The notes beneath the pieces are model-generated. The model was not told the origin of the DNA. It searched no databases and worked only from the letters and a program-made list of their open reading frames with translations. This document shows, one piece after another, positions 17,903-26,372 of a stretch of 64,000 bases of DNA; position 1 is the stretch's first letter, and each line of letters opens with the position of its first letter. This DNA is from Virgibacillus_F flavescens (GTDB lineage: Bacteria > Bacillota > Bacilli > Bacillales > Amphibacillaceae): positions 992,001-1,056,000 of the forward strand of contig NZ_CP192260.1 in assembly GCF_050574275.1 (NCBI RefSeq), read 5' to 3'. Both the position numbers and the translations under genes were made by a program.

Positions 17903-19744
17903 TCAACCCTGTTTTGTTGTTTCTGTTAGTTTACTAGAAGTTTTTTTTACTATCCTCATCAGGTTGACCTTACTTTCAATCCCTTTAAGTTCTGCAGTAA
18001 AAGGTTCATAGCTTGTTTCATTATCATTTAAAAGTGAGTAAATAGTATTATTTTGAAAATAGGACTGATGAACTACGATATCGCCGCCATGGCTTTTATT
18101 TTGAATTCTGGCTGCAATGTTAACCGTGCGCCCAAAATAATCGAGACGGTTGTTTGAGTTAACAACAATTGCGGGACCACTGTACAATCCAATTTTTAAA
18201 ACAATTGGTTTCTTTGATGTTTCATTGTATTTTCCCATGTTTTTCTGAATATGCAGCGCTGCATTCACACCATCTTCCGGCCGGTAAAATACGGCCATTA
18301 CCGCGTCGCCTATTGTTTTAACTATACTTCCATTGAAGGTTGAAATCCATTGAGTCAGGTAGTCAAAATGTCTTCGAACCTGCCCGTATGCGTTTGCATC
18401 ACCGATTTCTTCATAGAGCGATGTAGAGCCTTCCAAGTCGCTAAATAGTATTGTTACGTTTTCAATTCCAACCTGTTGACCTGGCGCTAATACTTCTGCT
18501 GAAAATAAGTCTCTGAATTCCTGCATAGCTGTAACCTCTGCTGCAGTCGTTGCTTCTTCGTCCCAGTTTGTTTCTTCTACTGCAAGAACAATAGAATGAT
18601 CAGTATGATTTTCTATTGGAATAGTTACTTGTCTGGAATACGCTGGTTTTATCCAGCCGTTATCCGTATAGACAATTGATGCAGTTTGGTCTGTACTGCC
18701 ATTCCCTAGCTCTGCCTTATGATTTGCCTGGAGAACACGTAATTGCAATGATCGAGTTGTTGCAGGGTAGGGGATTACCACAGTTTCACCCGGTAACACA
18801 ACTCTTTGGACAAGTACATGTGGCGTAATCATTGGACCGCCAACACAATACGAATTTTCATATGCTTTTCTGATTGAAGGATTGACAGAGAATTTTAGTT
18901 CAACATAGTTTTCAAAGTCAGCATTATAGGAGACTCCACAGAGATCGCAGTGAAAATCATTGGATAGATTGGATAATGAGTTAAATTCAACTTTTGCTAC
19001 GCGGCAATTTGGACAGACGAGGGTCCAATTTAAATTAAGAATACCTGCTTTAGTGGCGTACAAAAATAATCGAAGTGTATCTGTTTTATCAGCATTCCAT
19101 TTTCCTGCTAATGTACCTGCACGCATATTGACCACTTCCTGATCTGGTCGAGTAACGATATGTTTATGCAGTAACTCGATGAGTTCTGCTTTAATAGGCA
19201 TTTTAGCCAGTTTTTTTTCATTTGTTTCAAGGTTTGTTAATTCTACTTTGAGTTTAGATGACTTAAAAGGCATGTAAGGATGTGATAATTTTTGTTTCAC
19301 AAACTCATCCAGATAAGTCATGGTATTTCGCATGGAACCTACACCAGTAATAGGAATTACTGCTACTCCAAGTAAGTTCCTTGGGGTAAATTCACCGATT
19401 AACCGCACCTGTGTTCCGTTTGACTCTTTGTTGTCCATTAGCTCAATTCCACCAACAAAGTGCTTGAGAGGACCACTTAAGTAATGCCGTTCAACAGAGT
19501 AATATTCATTTTTAATCCATTGAAAGGGAGACTCTTCCCATTTTAATGGAATAATACCAGCTACCTTTGCTAAAGCAATTCGATGAAATACTTCCTTTTT
19601 TTTATTCTTTGCCGGTGTGAAGTCAACAGGGAATAACCCAATAAAGCGGTTTAGATTATCGGTATCGCTTAAAATTTCCCAAATCTTTTCTTTTGGTAGA
19701 TTGTATTCTTTTTCTATCACAAATCTTCTAGCTTTGTAACCCAT
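17903..19744 (-). CDS. Class III adenylate/guanylate cyclase with SRPBCC-like and DUF5939-like N-terminal regions
   Basis: 613 aa from the start at 19744, which follows AGGGGGT by seven bases. The frame stays open upstream, but that part overlaps the DUF3307 gene in another frame and is rejected. Residues ~1-180 look like an SRPBCC/START-type lipid-binding fold. Residues ~235-300 carry a four-Cys zinc ribbon (CPNC, then CDLC), followed by a beta-rich DUF5939-like region. The C-terminal ~180 residues are a class III cyclase domain: metal-binding Asp in FSDLEGST and GDAVMAVF, a substrate-reading Lys in KTIGDAV and the transition-state Asn/Arg in GRTVNIAARI. All catalytic residues look intact, so it should make cAMP or cGMP. 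Such cyclases are rare in Bacillaceae. The gene lies 11 bp after DUF3307 and is translated in the same operon. Confidence 0.85.
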   Translation of the reverse strand: MGYKARRFVIEKEYNLPKEKIWEILSDTDNLNRFIGLFPVDFTPAKNKKKEVFHRIALAKVAGIIPLKWEESPFQWIKNEYYSVERHYLSGPLKHFVGGIELMDNKESNGTQVRLIGEFTPRNLLGVAVIPITGVGSMRNTMTYLDEFVKQKLSHPYMPFKSSKLKVELTNLETNEKKLAKMPIKAELIELLHKHIVTRPDQEVVNMRAGTLAGKWNADKTDTLRLFLYATKAGILNLNWTLVCPNCRVAKVEFNSLSNLSNDFHCDLCGVSYNADFENYVELKFSVNPSIRKAYENSYCVGGPMITPHVLVQRVVLPGETVVIPYPATTRSLQLRVLQANHKAELGNGSTDQTASIVYTDNGWIKPAYSRQVTIPIENHTDHSIVLAVEETNWDEEATTAAEVTAMQEFRDLFSAEVLAPGQQVGIENVTILFSDLEGSTSLYEEIGDANAYGQVRRHFDYLTQWISTFNGSIVKTIGDAVMAVFYRPEDGVNAALHIQKNMGKYNETSKKPIVLKIGLYSGPAIVVNSNNRLDYFGRTVNIAARIQNKSHGGDIVVHQSYFQNNTIYSLLNDNETSYEPFTAELKGIESKVNLMRIVKKTSSKLTETTKQG

Positions 19745-19755
19745 ATGTATACCCC

Positions 19756-20100
19756 CTATGATAGATAAATAGCAATTGCTAACAGAATGATGTGGAAGGT
19801 TTGGTCCGTAATGATCGATAGCCACCGCTGGTTCGGTTTTGTGGCTGTTTGGATGTTTACTACCCAGAAGGTAACAAACGTCCCTCTGTCCAGTATCAGA
19901 TGTCCAATAAAAATTAGTAATATACCAAATCCAGAAAGTCCACCTTCCAAAAGTGAGAATAAAATAATGACAATAGTATACAGGCTGGAGTGGACGAGCA
20001 GGGGTAACCATCGTTGTGACTTATACGTTGCCATCCAGTTTGTTTGAAACAGAAAGTCGCCAACAAAATGGCCGATTAATAGTACATTAAATAGACTCAT
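19756..20100 (-). CDS. DUF3307 membrane protein
   Basis: 114 aa with three or four hydrophobic helices. The start HFVGDFLFQTNWMATYK and the later IGHLILDRGTF match the DUF3307 pattern of conserved His, Asp and Gln facing the membrane. Its start overlaps the end of the HD-GYP gene by 14 bp and the cyclase starts 11 bp after its end, so the three genes are translationally linked. The family has no established function. It often lies next to nucleotide-cyclase or SatD-type regulators, which fits here. Confidence 0.78.
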   Translation of the reverse strand: MSLFNVLLIGHFVGDFLFQTNWMATYKSQRWLPLLVHSSLYTIVIILFSLLEGGLSGFGILLIFIGHLILDRGTFVTFWVVNIQTATKPNQRWLSIITDQTFHIILLAIAIYLS

Positions 20101-21238
20101 TCAGTTGAACTCCTTCTAGTTTTTCACTTATTTGATAGTCATATGCTTCCAGTACGCTAATGAATAGATCTACAATCGTACTGTCATATAATGTGCCTTT
20201 GCATCTCTCCAGTTCGAGGGCACCTTCTTTAAACGAATAGCCATTGCTGTATGGCCTGACAGTCGTCATTGCATCGTACGAATCAGCAACTCCTACTATT
20301 TTTGCAAACAGTGGGATATCTTTATCTGTCAGCTTGTCCGGATATCCACTGCCATTTAATCGTTCATGATGCCATCTTGCTGTAGTAATAGAGTTTTTCA
20401 TTGTACGTCTCGGTTCCATACTGGATAAGATTTCGGCACCGATGGCTGGGTGTTTTTTTATGGTCGCAAATTCATCATCCGTCAGTTTGGTGGTTTTTCT
20501 TAAAATATCGTCCGGTATCCCTATCTTGCCAATATCGTGTAATAAAGCAGCTTTATATAAATCATCGAGTGTTTCTTTATCCATTTTAAGTGACTTACCA
20601 ATCCAAAGTGAGTAGGTTGCAACTCTTTCCGAGTGGCCAGCTGTATATGGATCTCTCTTATCCAGTGTCATTGCGAGAGTGCGAATCATGCTCATCAGCA
20701 TCGTATATAAGTCATCGTACATCTGACTATTATGTAAAGCTAACGTTGAGTGATTAGCAAGTGTTGTAGCCAATTTTACGTCATCTGCTGTAAAACAGGT
20801 GCCATCCTGTTTATTTAGCATCTGTAAGGCACCAATAGTGTTACCCTTTGCAATAAGAGGTACTGTTATCATTGATCGCGTAACGAATCCGCTCGCTCTG
20901 TCTATTCGCTTTGCCCATCCGGGTTCATTTGTAACGTCTTCTATATAGTGGACAGTTCCAGATTGAATCACCTGACCAACTATACCTTCGTTCTTTCCCA
21001 ATTTAAGATTTTGTATAGATGAGGCAGTAGGTCCATACGCTGCTGTAGCTTCAATAAGTTCTAATTCATCATCTACAACCCATAGTGTTGCTGCTTCTGC
21101 ATCGACGATCCGAACCATTTGGAGTAATATATTTTGAAAAACTTCCTGAATTTCAATATGTGCGTTTATTTCTTTAAAAGCATCGAATAATCCTATTAAT
21201 TCGTTTACTTTGTTTTCTAATGGTTCAATTTGACTCAT
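20087..21238 (-). CDS. GAF-HD-GYP protein (probable cyclic-di-GMP phosphodiesterase)
   Basis: 383 aa, soluble. Residues ~25-170 form a GAF domain (AATLWVVDDELELIEATAAYG, shortened here to its core). Residues ~190-370 form an HD-GYP domain with the metal residues HSERVATYS, LLHDIGKIGIPD, the HPAIG loop and HHERLNGSGYP, all intact. HD-GYP enzymes hydrolyse c-di-GMP. The GAF domain would sense a small ligand or redox state. It is the first gene of the minus-strand run HD-GYP, DUF3307, cyclase, AgcS. The start follows GAGGAA. The opposing strand carries the parM-like gene about 290 bp away. Confidence 0.9.
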   Translation of the reverse strand: MSQIEPLENKVNELIGLFDAFKEINAHIEIQEVFQNILLQMVRIVDAEAATLWVVDDELELIEATAAYGPTASSIQNLKLGKNEGIVGQVIQSGTVHYIEDVTNEPGWAKRIDRASGFVTRSMITVPLIAKGNTIGALQMLNKQDGTCFTADDVKLATTLANHSTLALHNSQMYDDLYTMLMSMIRTLAMTLDKRDPYTAGHSERVATYSLWIGKSLKMDKETLDDLYKAALLHDIGKIGIPDDILRKTTKLTDDEFATIKKHPAIGAEILSSMEPRRTMKNSITTARWHHERLNGSGYPDKLTDKDIPLFAKIVGVADSYDAMTTVRPYSNGYSFKEGALELERCKGTLYDSTIVDLFISVLEAYDYQISEKLEGVQLNESI

Positions 21239-21304
21239 GGTTATTCCTCATTTCAATTAAATGTCTGTCATTTTATTATCGTCAAAAAGTCCTGGTTTGT
21301 GAAA

Positions 21305-21440
21305 TTTTAACGATGTTTGCAAATGTGAACACATGTATACAAAATGTTTTCTTTATGTACACAATTACGTGTACAAGTATACAAACGCGTACGCATATTG
21401 TTTTAACGGCGAATGCAAAAATGAATACATGTATACAAAA
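21305..21440. repeat. Direct-repeat cluster, candidate parC centromere
   Basis: Two 40-bp direct repeats (21305-21344 and 21401-21440) match at 33 of 40 positions without gaps. Both start TTTTAACG and end ACATGTATACAAAA. Between them lie a third partial unit (GTACAAGTATACAAACG) and an inverted pair TGTACAC/GTGTACA (21356-21362 and 21369-21375). The block lies about 90 bp upstream of a parM-like gene, the position of parC in type II plasmid partition systems. The promoter for that gene presumably also lies here. Confidence 0.6.
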
Positions 21441-21529
21441 AAGAACACGATAAAAGTCTGATTGCCTATTTTAATAGAATGATTTATTATTAAACTTGTA
21501 GTATTTAATTGAGAGGAGAATGATGTTAA

Positions 21530-22702
21530 ATGACAAAATCAAGAATTGCAGCAGTGGATGTTGGAAATGATGCATTAAAAGCTAATTTTGGAAAACTGGA
21601 AAATGAATTATATATACCGAATGTCATCGCACGAGATATGGAGGATCGCCCGGTAATAGGGATTGAAGAGCTTGACGAAAAAGATCCGTTAGATAACATA
21701 CATATACGTGTGCACTCCCCTGCCCTGGAAGAAAATAATGCAGTGTACCGTGTTGGTAATTTGGCAACCAAAACAAATAACTCAACAGAGCTTGATCCAG
21801 GAAGCAGTAAATCGGAAGAAGATCAGACGATAGTGATGTTAATAGCTTCTTTAGCATTAGATGCTGTAAGTAATGGGGATTTTAAAGCAGGCAAAAATGA
21901 TGTAATAGATGCAAATTATACACTAGGAACTGGCCTCCCGCTTCGTGAAGTGAAAGAAGGGAAAGATGTCGGTTACCGTTCGCAATTGTTAGGATCGGTT
22001 CACCAGGTAGAGTTTTTAGTTACACCAAAATATCAAGGTAAGAAAGTAAACATTAAATTTGATGAGGTAAAAATATACCCTGAAGGATTTGCAGCTTATG
22101 TTAATTTGATTATGGATAACGAGCGCAATGTTATTAATAAGGAATTAATAGATAAACAGATTCTGATTCAGGATATCGGGGGACTCTCAACAGATATCGC
22201 GGTAATCCGAAATCGCAATGTAGATGATGACAAGGCGCAAGGATTTAACTTGGGTGTTGCCGAATCATTAGAAGAAATTCGCGAAGAAATTCGCACCAAG
22301 CATGGCGTAGAATTAGATAGCCGTCGTGATGTTGTTGATATTATTACGCGTAAAAATGACCGTCACCATATTATGGTAAAAGGAAGCCGGACGAATGTTC
22401 ATGACATAACAGACCGCATTTTATTAGAGCTTGCGAAAAAGGAATACAGATATTTGCGTAATGTCTGGGCTAAAAATTCGCAGTCTGAAATTTGCTACTT
22501 TGTTGGCGGTGGTTCTGCAGTGTTAAAGGACTACATTAAAGCGCTCAATAACAAACTGGACGGATTCAATATTGAATTCTTCGAAGACGAGAACGAGAGC
22601 ATTTGGATGATGGCAAACGCTTATTACAAATTAATCTCAGATTTTATTGCAAAATCAACAAAAGATGTGAAAGAAGAAAAAGCTACAGAAAAAGCAAAGT
22701 AG
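21530..22702 (+). CDS. ParM/StbA-type actin-like segregation ATPase
   Basis: 390 aa, actin-like fold. The phosphate 1 motif AAVDVGNDALKA is near residue 6, the phosphate 2 motif QDIGGLSTDIAVI near residue 210 and the adenosine motif FVGGGSAVLKDY near residue 325. This fits the ParM/Alp7A/AlfA group of filament-forming ATPases that push DNA apart on plasmids. The window is otherwise chromosomal, so this is a chromosome-borne or captured copy. The basic and acidic C-terminal tail (KDVKEEKATEKAK) is unusual. The adaptor gene follows nine bases later, and a repeat block precedes it. The start is ATG 21530 after GAGAGGAG. Confidence 0.85.
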   Translation: MTKSRIAAVDVGNDALKANFGKLENELYIPNVIARDMEDRPVIGIEELDEKDPLDNIHIRVHSPALEENNAVYRVGNLATKTNNSTELDPGSSKSEEDQTIVMLIASLALDAVSNGDFKAGKNDVIDANYTLGTGLPLREVKEGKDVGYRSQLLGSVHQVEFLVTPKYQGKKVNIKFDEVKIYPEGFAAYVNLIMDNERNVINKELIDKQILIQDIGGLSTDIAVIRNRNVDDDKAQGFNLGVAESLEEIREEIRTKHGVELDSRRDVVDIITRKNDRHHIMVKGSRTNVHDITDRILLELAKKEYRYLRNVWAKNSQSEICYFVGGGSAVLKDYIKALNNKLDGFNIEFFEDENESIWMMANAYYKLISDFIAKSTKDVKEEKATEKAK

Positions 22703-22711
22703 GGTGATAGT

Positions 22712-23254
22712 ATGTCAGATACTAAAAAAAGTATAGAACGGGGACAATCTATTACGTTTCGCGTTCCGTCCGATACACCTGACCATGTTTTAAAGTTGCT
22801 TCAGAAATTAAAAGACACCGAACGCAGAAATTTCTCCAGTAAAATTGCACAATATGTTTTAAAAGGTGTAAATGAAACATACACAAGGGAACGGGAAACT
22901 GTTACGATTCCACTCCCGAAACAATTGTCGAAAGAACAAAAAAGCTGGATAAAGCACGAACATTCTGAGGCGTTGATTGGTACGATTCTCTACCAATTAT
23001 TAAGTGATCCTATGCGGGCTACTTCACTTCTTACTTCACTTAACAATGGGTCCAGTAAAATGGAAGATGCTGTGTATTTTGACGAAATGAATACGAAAAG
23101 TACAAATGAAACAGCTGCCGGAAGTGACGAAAGACTTGGCGACATAAACCTGGATGATATGCTGCAGGAAATACATCAGCAAACAGATGATGAAAAAGAT
23201 GAAGAAATCGACGAAGATCCATTAGGTGATTTTTTCTCCAGTATGAATAAATAG
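22712..23254 (+). CDS. ParR-like adaptor protein of the actin-type segregation system
   Basis: 180 aa. The N-terminal ~50 residues (RGQSITFRVPSDTPDHVLKLL, shortened to its core) suggest a ribbon-helix-helix-type DNA-binding domain. The middle is helical. The C-terminal 40 residues are very acidic (DEKDEEIDEDPLGDFF) and end in a short hydrophobic patch, the arrangement by which ParR proteins hold ParM filament ends. Sequence alone is not conclusive; the assignment rests mainly on position directly behind the parM-like gene and on the domain layout. It is likely co-transcribed with that gene and ends in a terminator. Confidence 0.65.
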   Translation: MSDTKKSIERGQSITFRVPSDTPDHVLKLLQKLKDTERRNFSSKIAQYVLKGVNETYTRERETVTIPLPKQLSKEQKSWIKHEHSEALIGTILYQLLSDPMRATSLLTSLNNGSSKMEDAVYFDEMNTKSTNETAAGSDERLGDINLDDMLQEIHQQTDDEKDEEIDEDPLGDFFSSMNK

Positions 23255-23259
23255 TGATG

Positions 23260-23287
23260 AAGGTGCAGCTTAGTGGCTGCGCCTTTT
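23260..23287 (+). terminator. Rho-independent terminator after the parMR-like genes
   Basis: AAGGTGCAGC-TTAGTG-GCTGCGCCTT, then TTT. Confidence 0.85.
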
Positions 23288-23700
23288 TAAATGATTAGAA
23301 AGTACAAAAGCCAAGTAGAATTGACAGCATACAGAAAACTTCGACATCCGTTAGTAAAGAATAGGTGATTGCTGAGCTTTTCTATCGGTTAAACGGTGAA
23401 ATTTGAGAGTTTTGGTCCCTTTTAAGGGATGTGGTCGATATTTATAATTAATAGCTGATATATTTACACTACTAGTCGATAAATTTTGAGTCTTGTCCAA
23501 TATATGTCGAAAAGTGGCTGTTAATTCCAAATAATGGTTTAAATTAAATTTTATAGAACAATAAACAAGGAAAATGGCCAATAAAACAGACCGTTCAGCA
23601 TAATTGATTTAACAAATATGATTATTTACCAAGTGGTCTGGCAAGTGGAAATTGTTAAAGTCGCGAATTAATGGAAAACTATAACATACATTAAATCTAT
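23288..23700. other. Intergenic region without genes
   Basis: About 410 bp, AT-rich, with no convincing coding frame. TCCCTTTTAAGGGA (around 23420) has paired arms, and TCGATA-type hexamers recur loosely between 23430 and 23510, weakly resembling the CGATAA array at 32.9-33.1 kb. Nothing else is recognised. Confidence 0.5.
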
Positions 23701-23708
23701 TACTGTGC

Positions 23709-23826
23709 TATACTGGCAATACAAGTAAATGTAAATAAAATACCACGAGAAAACACCTTGCATGATAAGTTTTGGCGCTTCGCCAGTTTACTTTCCACAA
23801 TTATGTACAGGTGTTTTTTGTTTGTA
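23709..23826 (+). promoter_or_regulatory. Promoter and terminator-like structured leader upstream of the DUF1611 gene
   Basis: A -10 hexamer TATACT (23709-23714) is followed by a leader. The segment AAAACACCT near 23751 pairs with AGGTGTTTT near 23810, enclosing a smaller hairpin TGGCG-CTT-CGCCA, and the outer stem ends in a T run (GTGTTTTTTGTTTG). This is the form of an intrinsic terminator or attenuator about 65 bp before the gene. It could be a cis-acting regulatory RNA or a short independent RNA. No known riboswitch class is recognised. Confidence 0.45.
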
Positions 23827-23890
23827 TCTAAATGGTAATTTTTTACATTTAATTGTATGATTTAAAAATTCTATATTGGAGTGTGTATTT

Positions 23891-24979
23891 ATGAAGGAAA
23901 CAGCAATTGTTTACTGTGAAAGCAAGTTTGGTACGATGGATGGGAAAACTGCTAACGGACTTGTTCGTAGTTCAGATAAATATAAAATAGTTGGAGTGAT
24001 TGATAGTACAAAGGCGGGCCAGGATGCAGGTGATTATCTGGAGAGTAAGCCGAACAATATTCCAATGTTTGCAAGTCTTGAAGACGCTATTGCGAAATTA
24101 GCAGAAGTCCCAGATCGTTTTATATATGGGATCGCGCCATCGGAAGGATTTTTGCAAAAGAATGAAAGAGGCATTGTATTAGAGGCGATGAAACTAGGTA
24201 TGAATATCGTCAACACACTCCATGAATTCTTAACGGATGATGCTGAATTTATTAAGCAAGCAAAAGCATATAGCGTTACCATTACCGATGTGAGAAAGCC
24301 ACCATTAAAAAAAGACATGCATTTATTTTCGGGAAGAATTTTAGATGTTAAAACGCCAATAGTAGCAGTTCTAGGAACAGATAGTGCTGTTGGAAAAAGA
24401 ACGACATCAGTGATCCTTGAAGATGCATTAAAGAAAAAAGGACTAAATGTTGCGTTTGTAGCGACGGGACAAACTGGATTAATCCAGGGAGCAAAATATG
24501 GAGTAGCGATTGATGCCATTCCTTCACAGTTTATGACAGGTGAGATTGAAAATCAGATCATGCGCGCCTATGAGGAGGAAAATCCAGATATTATTATAGT
24601 AGAGGGACAGGGAGCATTAAGCCATCCGGCATATATTAGTTCATGTTCGATCATCAGAGGTTCAAGGCCGACTTCTATAATTGTTCAGCATCCACCAAAA
24701 AGAGAAAGTCTAGGTGATTTCAGTTATATGAAAATGCCAACACTTCAGAGTGAAATTGATCTAATTGAAACATTTTCAAAGTCTGAAGTTGTAGCAATTA
24801 CAATAAACCATGAAAATATGTCTGACTCTGAAATCCGTGAAGTTATAGCGGAGTATGAACAAACAATTAAATTGCCAACTACTGATGTTCTGAAATACGG
24901 TTGTGACAAGCTAGTTGACAGACTTTTCGACATTTACCCACAGCTGAAGGAAGTAAAAGATAAAGTGTTTGTAAATTGA
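23891..24979 (+). CDS. DUF1611 family protein (DgcN-like)
   Basis: 362 aa from ATG 23891, seven bases after GGAGTG. The N-terminal ~130 residues form a Rossmann-like domain (IVGVIDSTKAG). The C-terminal domain is a P-loop NTPase-like fold with GTDSAVGKRTTS near residue 165 and IIIVEGQGALSHPAY near residue 235. The family includes DgcN, described as D-glutamate N-acetyltransferase. The directly coupled PLP racemase gene supports a role in D-amino-acid metabolism, but the substrate is unknown. Its last four bases overlap the racemase start. Confidence 0.75.
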   Translation: MKETAIVYCESKFGTMDGKTANGLVRSSDKYKIVGVIDSTKAGQDAGDYLESKPNNIPMFASLEDAIAKLAEVPDRFIYGIAPSEGFLQKNERGIVLEAMKLGMNIVNTLHEFLTDDAEFIKQAKAYSVTITDVRKPPLKKDMHLFSGRILDVKTPIVAVLGTDSAVGKRTTSVILEDALKKKGLNVAFVATGQTGLIQGAKYGVAIDAIPSQFMTGEIENQIMRAYEEENPDIIIVEGQGALSHPAYISSCSIIRGSRPTSIIVQHPPKRESLGDFSYMKMPTLQSEIDLIETFSKSEVVAITINHENMSDSEIREVIAEYEQTIKLPTTDVLKYGCDKLVDRLFDIYPQLKEVKDKVFVN

Positions 24980-26055
24980 TTAAAACTGCAGTACACACGA
25001 CCTCAAGAGTTGAAATTAACCTTGCTAAAATAGCTCATAATGTTACGGAACTTGTAGCATTATACGGCTCAAAAGGGATCGACCTGATGGGAGTTACAAA
25101 AACCGTTGGGGGCAACCCGCGAATTGCAAATGTATTTATGGAAAATGGGATTCGTATGCTTGCTGACTCGAAGGTTGAGAACTTGCGAAAAATGCGTGAA
25201 GATGGCGTAGTTGCGCAATTTGTGCTGTTAAAGACACCAGCGATTAGTGAGATTGAGGCAGTTATTAAATATGCTGATATCAGTATGAACAGTGAGTTGA
25301 TTATTCTTCAGCAGCTATCGGTATGTGCTGAACGAAATAATAAGGTACATCAAATCATTCTAATGATAGAAATGGGCGACTTAAGAGAAGGGATCATGCC
25401 AGTTGATCTGAAAGACTTTATTACAGAGGTACAAAAACTGTCAGGTGTTGTGATGATAGGGATAGGTGCAAATTTTGCCTGCTTCGGTGGAGTGGAACCA
25501 AGCGTTGAAAACATGAAATATCTAACCGAGTTGGCCAAAACTATAGAACTGGAATTCGCGCTCCCTAATCTGATGGTGTCAGGTGGAAATTCAGCAAACT
25601 ATAATTGGTTTAATGAAACGGAAGATATAGGTGCAGTAAATAATTTAAGGTTGGGTGAGTCCATCTATTTAGGACGGGAACCGATTAACCGAAAACCCAT
25701 TCCCGGGTTATTTACGGATGCCTTCACGTTTGTTTCAGAAGTCATTGAATCCAAGATTAAACCCTCTATTCCATATGGAAAGATTGGTCAGAATGCATTC
25801 GGGAATCACCCGGAATTTCATGATTATGGATCGATGAAGCGAATAATAATGGCGTGTGGTTCACAGGATGTGCTGGTACCAGGATTAACCCCGTTGCTTG
25901 ATATGGAGATTCTCGGATCCAGCAGCGACCATACGATTATTGACGCCAGGAAAATGGATTTAAAAGTTGGCGATGAAGTCAGATTTGCGCTTAATTATGG
26001 TGCGCTTCTTTCAGTAATGAACTCGTTTTATGTGGCGAAAAAATATATCAATTAG
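24976..26055 (+). CDS. Alanine/ornithine racemase family PLP enzyme
   Basis: 359 aa, fold-type III PLP enzyme related to alanine racemase N-terminal domains and ornithine racemase. The PLP Lys is in LMGVTKTVGGN (about residue 42). A GGVEPSVEN loop and a phosphate-binding VSGGNSANY region are visible. Many short substrate-facing loops differ from alanine racemases. The start is TTG at 24976, overlapping the upstream TGA (TTGA), which implies translational coupling with DUF1611. With that partner it probably interconverts L and D forms of an amino acid such as ornithine, alanine, glutamate or aspartate. It is followed by 300 bp of repeats and then a convergent gene. Confidence 0.8.
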   Translation: MIKTAVHTTSRVEINLAKIAHNVTELVALYGSKGIDLMGVTKTVGGNPRIANVFMENGIRMLADSKVENLRKMREDGVVAQFVLLKTPAISEIEAVIKYADISMNSELIILQQLSVCAERNNKVHQIILMIEMGDLREGIMPVDLKDFITEVQKLSGVVMIGIGANFACFGGVEPSVENMKYLTELAKTIELEFALPNLMVSGGNSANYNWFNETEDIGAVNNLRLGESIYLGREPINRKPIPGLFTDAFTFVSEVIESKIKPSIPYGKIGQNAFGNHPEFHDYGSMKRIIMACGSQDVLVPGLTPLLDMEILGSSSDHTIIDARKMDLKVGDEVRFALNYGALLSVMNSFYVAKKYIN

Positions 26056-26056
26056 C

Positions 26057-26101
26057 TCAACTTTCGCAGAAGAAATAAGTTGTCTCCCTGCAATGGTTGG
26101 A
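26057..26101. repeat. Small hairpin-ended repeat (family D), copy 2
   Basis: TCAACTTTCGCAG at the left (26057-26069) and CTGCAATGGTTGGA at the right, roughly inverted. The same left end is at 36067 and a related one at 27. It lies two bases after the racemase stop codon. Confidence 0.35.
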
Positions 26102-26125
26102 TTAGTCTGTGTTCGGTTTCGTGAT

Positions 26126-26330
26126 CACAGAAAAAGTTACGTGTGATGCGAAATAGGTGGATCTATTTTCGCAACTTCGAATATACTTCGCTTTCCGTGG
26201 GCAAGCTTCAGCTTCCTCGGAATGCAAAAACCGCTGTTCCTCCGGGATCTTCAGCTCGCGCTGTTCCAAAGTAACTAACAGCAATGTTTTAGGAATAGAT
26301 ATATTCGTAAGTCGTGTGAAGTAACATATT
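26126..26330. repeat. GC-rich repeat, family B (forward, right end decayed)
   Basis: Begins at CACAGAAAAAGTTACGTGTG and contains CGAATATACTTCGCTTTCCG, CTTCAGCTTCCTCGG and ATCTTCAGCTCGCGCTGTTCC, matching 63080-63302. The right terminus is unclear. It occupies most of the gap between two convergent genes. Confidence 0.6.
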
Positions 26331-26372
26331 TTTAAGTGCTGCAAGAACTACAGTTTATTGCCTCTCCTCTAA

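Noticed and set aside
19745..20011. An upstream extension of the class III cyclase frame (about 89 codons)
   Set aside because: It overlaps the DUF3307 gene in a different frame, and the ribosome binding site AGGGGGT and ATG at 19744 mark the real start.
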